A stretch of DNA of 64,000 nucleotides from the NCBI GenBank assembly GCA_943788145.1, contig CALSPD010000005.1:1-64000 (forward strand), written 5' to 3'. Source of the DNA: an uncultured Flavobacteriales bacterium (GTDB lineage Bacteria > Bacteroidota > Bacteroidia > Flavobacteriales_G > Salibacteraceae). The position numbers and the translations under genes were made by a program. Each line of letters begins with the position of its first letter. Position 1 is the first letter of the stretch. Below the pieces are notes generated by a model. It was not told where the DNA came from, did no database searches, and worked only from the letters and a program-made list of their open reading frames with translations. Below are positions 35,771 through 44,565 of this stretch, piece after piece.

Positions 35771-37573
35771 TTAGAAACGGATACCTATGACCAATATATC
35801 GTCAATTTGTTCCTCATCTCCCATCCAGTCTTCAATACGTGTATTTAATATATCACGTTGTTCGACCATCTTCTTATCAGTGATCTCAATCAATAGCTTC
35901 TTGAATTGAGAATACTTGAATTTCTTACCATTTGGTCCACCGAATTGATCGGCATAACCATCAGAGAAAATGTAAACTACATCATTTGGTTCAACTTCGA
36001 TGACGTGATTGGTATAAGGTGTGTCAAGGTTGTCTCCAAAAAAGCCTACCGGTTGTCTGTCTGCCCGAGTCTCTAAGATTTCACCATTGCGAATCATCCA
36101 AAGTGGATTATTTGCTCCAGCGTATTCAAATTTGTTTCCTTCTTTCGGAATCGAACAAATAGCGATGTCCATTCCGTCTTTCGTTTGTTCGCCTGAAGAT
36201 TGTTTGTTTAATGCGTTAATTACGCCATGTTTGAGCGCTAAAAGAATAGCTGCGGGTTCTAGAATACCTTTTTCATTGACAATTTCGTTTAATAACGAAC
36301 TACCAATCATAGACATTAGGGCACCAGGCACGCCATGACCGGTACAGTCAGCTGCGGCAATAATGGCTCGATCGTGCTTTTCGGAGAACCAATAAAAGTC
36401 TCCACTAACAATGTCTTTAGGTCTAAATAGCACCATGCTATTTTTAAGCGAATTGTTGATGTCTTCTTTAGAAGGCAAGATGGCTTCTTGTATACGTTTC
36501 GCATAAAGAATACTATCCTTGACTTGTTCGTATAGTTCAGCGATTTGCTCGCTTTGTTTTTCTATTTCTTCTTTTTGTCGGACTACTTCCGCGGTTCGTT
36601 CACGAACCTTTTCTTCCATGTCTTCTGCGTACTCCTTGAGGTTTTTACGCATCAAGAGTAAAGATTGACCAAGTTCATCTTGATCGGATAGGGGAGTATA
36701 CTGCGAGTTATATGATCCAGAACCCACTGCAATGGCGAAGTCTTTAGTTCCCCTTAATCCTGCAACTACAGTTTCAAGCGCATTGGCCATCTCGCCAATT
36801 TCATCGCCTTTTGTATCAATCCAAGATTTAGGGAAAATACCCTTACTGAGATCGAGCAAGATCAATCGCAGCTTTCGAACTGGGGAAACAATGGTCCGTG
36901 TAGTTAAGAAGGCAATAAGAATACCTGCTAAGGTCAACGCAAAGCCTAACGTTCGAATTACAATTTGAACATTCTCAAATTTCGCAAGCATCTCATCCGT
37001 TATTTCTTCGGTTCGATACTTTTTTGATTCGATCAACTGATTCAGGACAATGATAATTTGGTCCGTTTGAATATCAATCTCTCCACCTTCTTCTACCATT
37101 GATTGAGCCGACCATTTGGTTATGGCGTCATTGTAACTTTCAATGCCGGAAAGGGATTGCCGCACAAAATCATGCAGCGTCCACAAATTCTCGATGCCAT
37201 TGTAAAGCTCACTTACTTCGAATTTTGACGTGTCTTCCCAAGTCGAAGCCAATGATTGTAATTCAAGCTTGAGCTTAGGATATTCCTCAGAGGTCAATTT
37301 TTGCAGCGCTACCTTATCCTCGTTTTCTGGAGCGGTTTCTTGATAGGCCCAATTGTTAATCAACATCTTCGATCGAACCATCATGAGTTTTAACTCTTGA
37401 AGTTTTGCGATGGATGGATTGTGATTGTTGGTGATTTCTTCGTTGATCTCACGACTCTCAACGAATGTTGTATTGGTAATGTAAAACGCAACGATGGTCG
37501 ACAAAATTACCACGGCAAAACCGAGGCTAATTTTACGCCCTATGCTGAATTGTGAAAACATATTTTTTAACAC
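35771..37573 (-). CDS. Membrane HAMP-SpoIIE (PP2C) serine phosphatase
   Basis: 600 residues. Transmembrane helix 1 (about 13-33), a helical periplasmic sensor region (35-200), transmembrane helix 2 (about 205-226), HAMP (226-280), coiled coil (315-355), and a SpoIIE/PP2C phosphatase domain (from about 375: VSGDFYWF, AAADCTGHGVPGALMSMIG, FSDGYADQFGG, IDDILVIGIRF). The aspartates that bind metal are present. It dephosphorylates Ser/Thr of an anti-sigma-antagonist-like partner or acts in partner switching; no such partner is nearby. It starts right at the end of the TPR gene, in an operon with the YfiR-like gene. Confidence 0.9.
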   Translation of the reverse strand: MLKNMFSQFSIGRKISLGFAVVILSTIVAFYITNTTFVESREINEEITNNHNPSIAKLQELKLMMVRSKMLINNWAYQETAPENEDKVALQKLTSEEYPKLKLELQSLASTWEDTSKFEVSELYNGIENLWTLHDFVRQSLSGIESYNDAITKWSAQSMVEEGGEIDIQTDQIIIVLNQLIESKKYRTEEITDEMLAKFENVQIVIRTLGFALTLAGILIAFLTTRTIVSPVRKLRLILLDLSKGIFPKSWIDTKGDEIGEMANALETVVAGLRGTKDFAIAVGSGSYNSQYTPLSDQDELGQSLLLMRKNLKEYAEDMEEKVRERTAEVVRQKEEIEKQSEQIAELYEQVKDSILYAKRIQEAILPSKEDINNSLKNSMVLFRPKDIVSGDFYWFSEKHDRAIIAAADCTGHGVPGALMSMIGSSLLNEIVNEKGILEPAAILLALKHGVINALNKQSSGEQTKDGMDIAICSIPKEGNKFEYAGANNPLWMIRNGEILETRADRQPVGFFGDNLDTPYTNHVIEVEPNDVVYIFSDGYADQFGGPNGKKFKYSQFKKLLIEITDKKMVEQRDILNTRIEDWMGDEEQIDDILVIGIRF

Positions 37574-38464
37574 TTATTCGTTGCTTTCTAGCTTCTCAAG
37601 TTCCTTTTGATAGTATTCTGACTTTTCGATATCGCTTAGTCCAAAGTAAATACCTGAAAGACCTTGCAATGTAGCTTTTCGAGTTGGATCCAACTCATAA
37701 GCTTTCAACATAAATGGTAGTGCTTTTGTGAAAAGCTCCATTACTTTCTCTTGAATTTTGAACAATTCATCGAAAGGTAATTCGTAATCCATGTTGTCAA
37801 TGATGTTTACACCTTGATTGTAATAATGGATAGCAAGATTGTAATTCGCACCAATATCATTGCTATCTAATTTGATAACACCCATATAAAGGTTAACTAT
37901 ATCAATGCTCAGTCGATCTTGTTCTGCAGGATCGGATGCTTTTTCGTAGATCACGGAAAGTTTCGAGGCCTTATAGAGCATAAATTCAATGTCTCGAGCG
38001 GTGAAATCCATTTCCGGATTAATCTTGTTCTCAAGCGTTTTATATCGATCATAGAAATCTTGCGCTTGATCCATACGATCTTGGTCAAGATATCCGGCTG
38101 CATCGTTGTATAGCGTAGATGAAAGATATTTAAGAGACTGCGCGCAATCTCCAGCGAATTCCTTCGCCTCATCCAATTCAATTGTCTTTAAGAAGGACTC
38201 GATCGATACGTTACGTTTCTCATGACCTGCTGAACTAAACCGATCTTCTTTATACAAATCCTTATAAATGTATCCTCTAAAGTACCACGTCTTCGCCAAA
38301 GCGGCCGACTGTTCTTCCTTTATTGCCAGTTCAATTAATTCCTGAGCTTTAGCCAAGTCCTTGTTCGTATATGCACGAAGTGCCAACGAAGCGGGATCCA
38401 GCTGAGCAAAGAGCCCAGTAGATGCCAAAAGAGTGACTAATATGGTTATTAATAGTCTATTCAT
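37574..38464 (-). CDS. Periplasmic TPR protein in YfiR-SpoIIE operon
   Basis: 296 residues with a signal peptide (MNRLLITILVTLLASTGLFAQ) and TPR-like helical repeats throughout (ALRAYTNKDLAKAQELIELA ... NYNLAIHYYNQGVNII ... KAYELDPTRKATLQGL). No enzyme motif. Placed between YfiR-like (2-nt gap) and the phosphatase (adjacent), so it probably bridges a periplasmic signal to the phosphatase's sensor domain. That function is inferred from position. Confidence 0.8.
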   Translation of the reverse strand: MNRLLITILVTLLASTGLFAQLDPASLALRAYTNKDLAKAQELIELAIKEEQSAALAKTWYFRGYIYKDLYKEDRFSSAGHEKRNVSIESFLKTIELDEAKEFAGDCAQSLKYLSSTLYNDAAGYLDQDRMDQAQDFYDRYKTLENKINPEMDFTARDIEFMLYKASKLSVIYEKASDPAEQDRLSIDIVNLYMGVIKLDSNDIGANYNLAIHYYNQGVNIIDNMDYELPFDELFKIQEKVMELFTKALPFMLKAYELDPTRKATLQGLSGIYFGLSDIEKSEYYQKELEKLESNE

Positions 38465-38466
38465 TG

Positions 38467-39000
38467 CTAGTTGACCACACTTGCGGCTAGTTTTTCTAAA
38501 CTATTACTTACGATCAAATCCTGATCACGGAATAGTTTACGATTCATTTCAAATTTAATCATTCCACCAACTGCGATGAAGTTTATGGCTGAGTAACGGT
38601 CTATCATGCCAGGTGCTTCAGTAATAATAAGGCAATTGTATTGTTTGGCTTTGGTGGAGTAGGGTACAACTTCGGAAGCAGAACTACCGGAAATGTACAT
38701 GACATGACACTTACCAACATCAGCTGCGCTATTATAGCGTTTGACCACAACAGGCTGGCTGTTTAGGCTTTTGGTTTGTGCTGCTATTTCTAAATTTTTC
38801 GCCAAATCATCATCATTTACAACGGCTATAATAAAATCGCCCTGCTTGTATGCTTCCGGCCATTCGATGGCTTGAGCAAATTTGTATATAAAAAGGCTCT
38901 TCATTTTGGCACGCGGATTCACAGAACTGTTCATCGTTTGCGCCTCTGCCATAAAGGCAAACCCTGTTATTATTGATATAATTAGAAGTAGCTGCTTCAC
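38467..39000 (-). CDS. YfiR/HmsC-like periplasmic protein (DUF4154)
   Basis: 177 residues with signal peptide (ending FMAEAQ) and DUF4154 features: KSLFIYKFAQAIEWPE at the N-terminus, FIIAVVNDDDLAKNL, CHVMYISGSSASE, LIITEAPGM, and INFIAVGGMIKFEMN with the family's C-terminal IxFxxxxxxxxFEIN-like pattern. In Pseudomonas, YfiR restrains the membrane diguanylate cyclase YfiN. Here no GGDEF protein is present and a SpoIIE phosphatase takes that place in the operon. First gene of the three. Confidence 0.87.
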   Translation of the reverse strand: MKQLLLIISIITGFAFMAEAQTMNSSVNPRAKMKSLFIYKFAQAIEWPEAYKQGDFIIAVVNDDDLAKNLEIAAQTKSLNSQPVVVKRYNSAADVGKCHVMYISGSSASEVVPYSTKAKQYNCLIITEAPGMIDRYSAINFIAVGGMIKFEMNRKLFRDQDLIVSNSLEKLAASVVN

Positions 39001-39087
39001 TGTAAAATTCCGTGCGAATGTATGGCATATTCATACACCAGTCATCCGCAGAAGTCCGCCAATTTAGAAATATTTTAACCTCAGTCA

Positions 39088-39564
39088 TCAATTTGATTTC
39101 ATCTTGTTAACATCTATGAGACGAATTTCTACTCTTCTGTTTTGTTTTCGTTCCGGTATTGGGCAAGGATACTCTGTTAAGCAACCATTAAACGGGACGC
39201 GCTCACCATACCATTTAGAAACTATGCGATTTTTTTCTATACCATTGGCCTTCAATATGTTTTCAATATTTATAGCTCGAAGAGAAGCTATTCGTATGTT
39301 GTCCTTATAAGGCTCGTATGTATCCGTGTATCCTGATAGCTCGACCTTGAAAGAAGGATTTTCTTTGAGATATCGGATCAGGCCGAACACGGCTGTGTCG
39401 GCTCCTTTGGGAAGCGTCCATTCTACAAAGTCATATTCAATTATGTGATCAGGCTTGGTCGGCATTTTTGAAACATCCGCAATGCTAATCTCTGTCCGTT
39501 GATTTTTTGCTCGTTCCTCTTCAGAACATGATGTTCCTAAAGGGCATTCTACAATCGGCTTCAA
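39088..39564 (-). pseudogene. C-terminal fragment of an OmpA-domain protein
   Basis: 158 codons from a TTG at 39564. It begins in the tail of one OmpA domain (CPLGTSCSEEERAKNQRTEI, the usual last ~20 residues) and then has a complete second OmpA-like domain (YLKENPSFKVELSGYTDT ... SKWYGERVPFNG ... RKQNRRVEIRLI). There is no signal peptide and no ATG start; the TTG overlaps the TGA of the upstream gene and GGAGG lies only 2 nt before it. The most economical view is the 3' end of a longer OmpA-family gene joined by deletion to another truncated gene. Confidence 0.7.
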
Positions 39565-39974
39565 TTCCTCCCAGTTTCGGCATACAAGGCATAGGGCACT
39601 GTAAGCAATTCGGTCGCGTTACCCATATCAACTCCATCAATGTTGATATTCAAGTATTTGCTTCCGCTTGCCCAATCAATGGTCGTAAAATCATCGGTGG
39701 TTGTTCCTCGTCCAATTTGGAGGGTGAACAATCCAAAACGATTCGTGGTCACCGCGCTCCAAGTTTCCTCATAAACGGGAATGAACAGGATCGAGTCCGT
39801 AATGGTCACGACAATGTTGAGTGATTTATTAGCGATTGGCGCACCCGAAGTATCGCGCGCAACTGCTTGAGAGTTGATAGCCTGTGGGGCTTGAGCTTGT
39901 GAAAGCTCAGGTAGGAATACAAAGGCCAATGCAGCCGTGATTGCGGTTGCAAGTGTTCGTTTTAAAAAATGCAT
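39561..39974 (-). pseudogene. N-terminal fragment of a secreted repeat/collagen-type protein
   Basis: 137 residues from the ATG at 39974 (an upstream extension to 40061 lacks support). Signal peptide (MHFLKRTLATAITAALAFVFLPELSQAQ), then the conserved N-terminal block of large Bacteroidota exported proteins: APQAINSQAVARDTSGAPI ... GLFTLQIGRG ... WASGSKYLNINIDG ... TVPYALYAET. In full-length relatives this block is followed by hundreds of residues; here it stops just after YALYAET, where the OmpA fragment begins in another frame. Whether the short product is still made is unknown. Confidence 0.7.
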
Positions 39975-40337
39975 AAACTTGAAATTGATGGATTGTTTTC
40001 GATCGAAAACCCGAAACTTATTTGCACTAACAACGGGCTGCATAGGCGATGCGCCATGCAAACCTCGATATCCACAGTAGCATGTGTGTAAGTCGTCAAT
40101 AGGTTAGTTTCTAGGTATAGCAAAAATATGTTGACCGTTAGAGTTAACCTAACCTATACGGACTTATAATAGGAAAGGTTTGCGATCGTAGGTAGCACAG
40201 TGACTAGTAAACTGAAAAGTTTGGTGATATATTATTAAAAACCAAGGGTTTACCAACTAACGATTTTTAAATTCAGGAAAGATTTAATTCCAAAATGATT
40301 GGAGCAATGGCGAATAGGGGTAATGTAAGGTTAAGAC
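39975..40337. other. Gene-free stretch upstream of the truncated gene
   Basis: About 360 nt without a supported gene. It includes the leader of the truncated secreted-protein gene and a stretch with GTTAACCTAACC-like sequence near 40144-40158. No tRNA, repeat array or clear Bacteroidota promoter could be picked out by eye. Confidence 0.5.
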
Positions 40338-40371
40338 AAAAAAAATGCCGCTTAAAAAGCGGCATTTTTTA
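40338..40371 (-). terminator. Terminator after the DUF2723 gene
   Basis: AAAAAATGCCGCTT and AAGCGGCATTTTTT form a perfect 14-bp stem around a short loop, right at the stop codon of the minus-strand DUF2723 gene. Confidence 0.9.
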
Positions 40372-40372
40372 C

Positions 40373-43300
40373 TTATTTCTTCGGCATTTGAGGAGCCGAT
40401 TTCTGTTTTTTCTGTTTTTGGCGTTGTTGCTGTTGTCCTTGTTGTGGTAAGGCAGCACCTATTTCCGAATAATAGATCTCGGCTTGGTCATAGATGGGGT
40501 CAATATAGTCCGTCATACCTTCGATGCTGTATTGTTTAGCCATATTCTGAAGCTGTTGGATTACTGCAACTGCTTGACCGCTTTCACGCGACAAGGATGA
40601 TTGAAACTTAGGATCCAGCGATGCATAATACTCGAGGTGATCGATGTAATGCTCAGCAAGTTTTTGCGCCAATGCAAATCCAGCTTCATTCTCACCAATT
40701 TGGAAATACGTGTCCACCACCTGAAGCAAGGTTACATCTTGCGGAGTGTTTTCATTTACGGTGACTTCAACACACTTGTCAAGCACAGCTTTTGATCGTT
40801 CCTTATCTCCTTGCTTAGCCAAAACGTCAGCCAACCTCGAGAAATTCAATCTCAAATTGGTCACAAAACGCATGTTGTTTTCGTCCAAGAAGATATCTGG
40901 ATCATTCATGTTGCCAAACGAAAATTCATTCATCATGTTTTGATACATCAAATCGGCCTCAACCTCTCCAAAATAACCGAATTGATTTCGATCGTTCCGA
41001 GTCACATAAGGCACTAAGCGATAGGTGAAACCTTCGTGTTGCATGTATTTTTCAAGACCAAAATAGCTATCTCGAGGCATGGTATTAGCGAAGTAAATGG
41101 GGCGCTCCCAATTGTTGTTGGCAAGGATGTCAAGCATCAATAATTCGCTCTTAAGGATAATTGAGCCAGAAACTTCCCATTCAACAGCATCTACAATTCG
41201 GTCAGCGTTTTTGGCAGTAACCACTCCCATTTCCATAACCATGCTCGAATCAACTGGTAATCGGAATTTTCTGGTAGGAATGTAGCTTAGTTTTTTACCC
41301 GTCATCATTGGCTGGGTGTTTTTATTGTCGAGTGCGAAGGCTACAACCTGATCAACATTTACGAAGTTGTCGCTTTTCGTTCGTTCAACGATGGGCAAAT
41401 AATCCCTTGTTCCCTGTCGATAATCGTCCTTTTGCATGGTCAACTTCACAGGCTTACCCTCGTAAGATTGACGCTTTATCATATCGATAAACCAATCGGT
41501 ACTTCCTAAGGTCAAATTCACTACTCTTACGTCTGTTCGGTAACCTTCCACTTCTTGAAGATACCAAAGTGGGAAGGTGTCATTATCGCCATTCGTAAAT
41601 AAGATGGCGTCTGGTGCGCAGGAGTCAAGGTAGTTTTTGGCAATGTCACGGGCTGTAAATCGATTGCTTCTATCGTGATCGTCCCAACCTGCGCGAGCCA
41701 TTAATACCGGTGCTACAAGGCAAATCACCGTTGCGACTCCAGCTTGAAGTTTCGTGTCTTTGATGACAAGTCCTATTCCGTGCATGACAGCTAGAAGTAG
41801 TGAAGCCACGATGGCCACATACATCATTAACATAGCGAAGGAAGCATCGGTTCCGAACATTGATCCTATAACGGCCAGGGCGACTCCTCCACCAACGGCT
41901 AGTCCGATGGATTGTCCCAGTTCTTTGGTTGCTAAGTTTTTTGCTGCGTCATAAAGGGCTAAAACACCAAATCCAATCCAGATCGCAAACGCGTAGAACG
42001 AACCAGCATAAGCGTAATCCCGCTCCCGAGGTTGATACGGATATTGATTCAGATAAAGCACAATGGCAAGCCCGGTGAAGAAAAAGAGTAGGAGGACTAC
42101 CCAGGCATTTTCTGCGTGTTTACGAAAGTGATAGATCATTCCAAGTAAGCCAAGAATAAAGGGAATGGCAAAAAAGAAGTTTCGAGCCTTCTGTTTTAAT
42201 TCAAATTCAGGCAGTGATTTTTGATTACCAACGTGCGCTTCGTCTATAAAACTAATTCCTGTCATCCAGTTGCCATCCAGAAAATCTCCATGACCTTGAT
42301 GGTCGTTTTGTCTTCCGCTGAAATTCCACATGAAGTATCGGAAATACATCCAACCAACCTGGTAAGAGAAGAAAAAACGCATGTTTTCTCCAAATGTCGG
42401 TTTGTTGATGGTGTTCATCCTTCCAGATGGATCTTTGTATTTGACAGGTTTTCCCTCAAACCCGCTCCATTCCTTATAAGCGGTAACGTGGTTTTTCTTC
42501 GTACTCCACATTCGCGGAAATATGGTTTTGAAGTCGGGGTGGTAATTGGGCTTAGACTGTTTGCGATCGTCAGCCAATTCATATTTTCCTGTTCTTTCAT
42601 CTGGGTAATAGACCGGTGAACCATCTAAATATTGATTGTTTGGATCTAACGGGGAGTTAAATTGTTGTCCATATAATAAGGGTGACTCGCCATATTGCTC
42701 TCGATTTAAGTATGCGAGTAGGTTCACCAAATTCTCAGGATTGTTCTCGTCAATTGGCGTGTTTGCGTTTGAACGAATCATAATTAAAGCAAACGATGAG
42801 TATCCGATAATTAATACCAATAGCGACAGCAAAGCTGTATTCCAAGTTGGGCGGTTTGTTTTTATGGTAAATGAGATTCCATATACGATAGCGGCAATAA
42901 GTAGGAAAATGAATATGAGTGATCCCACATGGAAGGGTGTGCCTAAATTATTAGTGATGGCATATTCAAACTTAGCTGCTAGACTTACGAGTCCTGGAAT
43001 AATGAAGCCTTGAATGCCTCCTAGTGTTAATACGCCCACAGCTCCAGCCATGATCATACCCTTAAGGTTGGGCTTGTATTTTTTGAAATAGACCACATAA
43101 GCAATGGCAGGAATAGCTAATAAATTCAGCAAGTGAATACCAATGGATAGACCCACCAAGTATGCTATAAAAATGATCCAACGATCGGCTTTGGCTTCGT
43201 TTGCAATCTGTTCCCATTTTAGGATGGCCCAAAACGTAACGGCCGTAATCATGGATGATAAGGCGTAAACTTCACCTTCTTCCGCTGAAAACCAAAATGT

Positions 43301-43714
43301 ATCGCTAAATGTATAAGCCAAGGAGCCGACTAAAGCTGCTCCAAAAGTTGCAACTTGATCACCAACAGTTAATTCTTCCCCTTCTGCTTTCCAAAGTCCA
43401 AGCACTTTCTTAGCCAAGGCCGAAATGGTCCAAAACAAGAAAAGTATGGTGAATGCGCTCGATAAACCACTGATCAAATTGACCATGTAAGCCACATTAT
43501 CAGTGTCTGCAAACATGCTGAACAACCTGCCTACTAAAAGAAACGTTGGTGCTCCTGGAGGGTGACCAACTTCGAGTCTGTATGAAGTAGCAATGTATTC
43601 ACCGCAGTCCCAAAAGCTAGCCGTTGGTTCGAGTGTACTGATGAAGGTAAAAGCTGCAATGGCAAATGTCAGCCAGCCAATAATATTGTTCCAACGTTGG
43701 TAATTCATAGTCAT
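40373..43714 (-). CDS. DUF2723 polytopic membrane protein (GT-C glycosyltransferase-like)
   Basis: 1113 residues; the ATG at 43708 is an equally good start. N-terminal half with about 12 transmembrane helices and the DUF2723 signature near the start (FISTLEPTASFWDCGEYIATS ... GHPPGAP, of which the central part is residues 22-50), then more membrane segments (about 540-680) and a soluble C-terminal region of about 380 residues (FTNGDNDTFPLWYLQEVEG). The family is related to TMEM260 and protein O-mannosyltransferases, and is thought to use lipid-linked sugars on the outer face of the membrane. A role in O-glycosylation of surface proteins is plausible but unproven. Gln/Lys-rich C-terminal end. 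Confidence 0.88.
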   Translation of the reverse strand: MTMNYQRWNNIIGWLTFAIAAFTFISTLEPTASFWDCGEYIATSYRLEVGHPPGAPTFLLVGRLFSMFADTDNVAYMVNLISGLSSAFTILFLFWTISALAKKVLGLWKAEGEELTVGDQVATFGAALVGSLAYTFSDTFWFSAEEGEVYALSSMITAVTFWAILKWEQIANEAKADRWIIFIAYLVGLSIGIHLLNLLAIPAIAYVVYFKKYKPNLKGMIMAGAVGVLTLGGIQGFIIPGLVSLAAKFEYAITNNLGTPFHVGSLIFIFLLIAAIVYGISFTIKTNRPTWNTALLSLLVLIIGYSSFALIMIRSNANTPIDENNPENLVNLLAYLNREQYGESPLLYGQQFNSPLDPNNQYLDGSPVYYPDERTGKYELADDRKQSKPNYHPDFKTIFPRMWSTKKNHVTAYKEWSGFEGKPVKYKDPSGRMNTINKPTFGENMRFFFSYQVGWMYFRYFMWNFSGRQNDHQGHGDFLDGNWMTGISFIDEAHVGNQKSLPEFELKQKARNFFFAIPFILGLLGMIYHFRKHAENAWVVLLLFFFTGLAIVLYLNQYPYQPRERDYAYAGSFYAFAIWIGFGVLALYDAAKNLATKELGQSIGLAVGGGVALAVIGSMFGTDASFAMLMMYVAIVASLLLAVMHGIGLVIKDTKLQAGVATVICLVAPVLMARAGWDDHDRSNRFTARDIAKNYLDSCAPDAILFTNGDNDTFPLWYLQEVEGYRTDVRVVNLTLGSTDWFIDMIKRQSYEGKPVKLTMQKDDYRQGTRDYLPIVERTKSDNFVNVDQVVAFALDNKNTQPMMTGKKLSYIPTRKFRLPVDSSMVMEMGVVTAKNADRIVDAVEWEVSGSIILKSELLMLDILANNNWERPIYFANTMPRDSYFGLEKYMQHEGFTYRLVPYVTRNDRNQFGYFGEVEADLMYQNMMNEFSFGNMNDPDIFLDENNMRFVTNLRLNFSRLADVLAKQGDKERSKAVLDKCVEVTVNENTPQDVTLLQVVDTYFQIGENEAGFALAQKLAEHYIDHLEYYASLDPKFQSSLSRESGQAVAVIQQLQNMAKQYSIEGMTDYIDPIYDQAEIYYSEIGAALPQQGQQQQRQKQKKQKSAPQMPKK

Positions 43715-43914
43715 GGATAATAATCGTTCCTGGTTTTACGAAGTGGCGCGAATTTAGAATTCTGAATCGATGCGTAAAGTCAAGAAAGTCTATGAAATCT
43801 TACAAAATCATAATTATCGTGACATTGTTCCAAAAAATGCCGTTGATTTCATGAGAAAAATAATTTTGGCATCTGAATTGTAATACAACTACAAAATTTC
43901 AAAATCTATCTACC

Positions 43915-44511
43915 ATGATGACTTCATTTCGATCCAATTTCATTGCCTTGGGAATACTTGCAGTAGTGTTCGGAGGATGCCAAAATAGAAAAGTACAACG
44001 CGTTGACCCGAATGAGCGCATCGATTTGAGCGGTCGTTGGAATGACACTGATTCAAAAATGACCGCTAGTGCCATGATTGAACAAATCATGACAGGACCA
44101 TGGTTGACAAATCACTTACAAGCCAAGAATGGCGAGAAGCCAGTCGTAGTTGTTGGTCTTATTCGCAATAAGTCACATGAACACATCACGGCTGAGACTT
44201 TTTGTAAAGACTTAGAAAAATCCTTTATCACCTCTCAGCGAGTTCGACTCGTTCAAGGTGGAGAAATGAGGGAAGAAGTAAGAGCCGAAAGAGCCGACCA
44301 ACAGAATTTCTCAAGCGAAAGCACTATGAAAAAGTGGGGATTGGAAGTTGGCGCTGATTATATGCTTCAAGGGGTAATTAATTCAACTGTTGACGAATAC
44401 AACAAAGAAAAAGTCGTTGAATATCAAATAGACCTTCAATTGACTGATATGCAAACCAACGAGGTGGTTTGGATCGGAGATAAGAAAATCAAGAAATACA
44501 TTAAAGATTAA
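43915..44511 (+). CDS. LpoB-like lipoprotein, penicillin-binding protein activator family
   Basis: 198 residues with a lipobox (VVFGGC) and a C-terminal domain matching LpoB: SGRWNDTDSKMTASAMIEQ, VVVVGLIRNKSHEHI, KSFITSQRVRLV, WGLEVGADYMLQGVI. In E. coli LpoB activates PBP1B from the outer membrane. In Bacteroidota the partner is unknown. The next gene is a COG3014-like lipoprotein, a pairing also seen in other phyla. Start at ATG 43915 or the next ATG at 43918. Confidence 0.85.
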   Translation: MMTSFRSNFIALGILAVVFGGCQNRKVQRVDPNERIDLSGRWNDTDSKMTASAMIEQIMTGPWLTNHLQAKNGEKPVVVVGLIRNKSHEHITAETFCKDLEKSFITSQRVRLVQGGEMREEVRAERADQQNFSSESTMKKWGLEVGADYMLQGVINSTVDEYNKEKVVEYQIDLQLTDMQTNEVVWIGDKKIKKYIKD

Positions 44512-44529
44512 ACCTTGCAGGAATAATGT

Positions 44530-44562
44530 TAAGCCCTGAAGCAATTCAGGGCTTTTTTTTAA
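44530..44562 (+). terminator. Terminator between the LpoB-like and COG3014-like genes
   Basis: AAGCCCTGAA and TTCAGGGCTT pair around GCAA, followed by eight T residues. It ends 4 nt before the next start codon, so it may attenuate rather than separate the two genes. Confidence 0.88.
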
Positions 44563-44565
44563 CCT

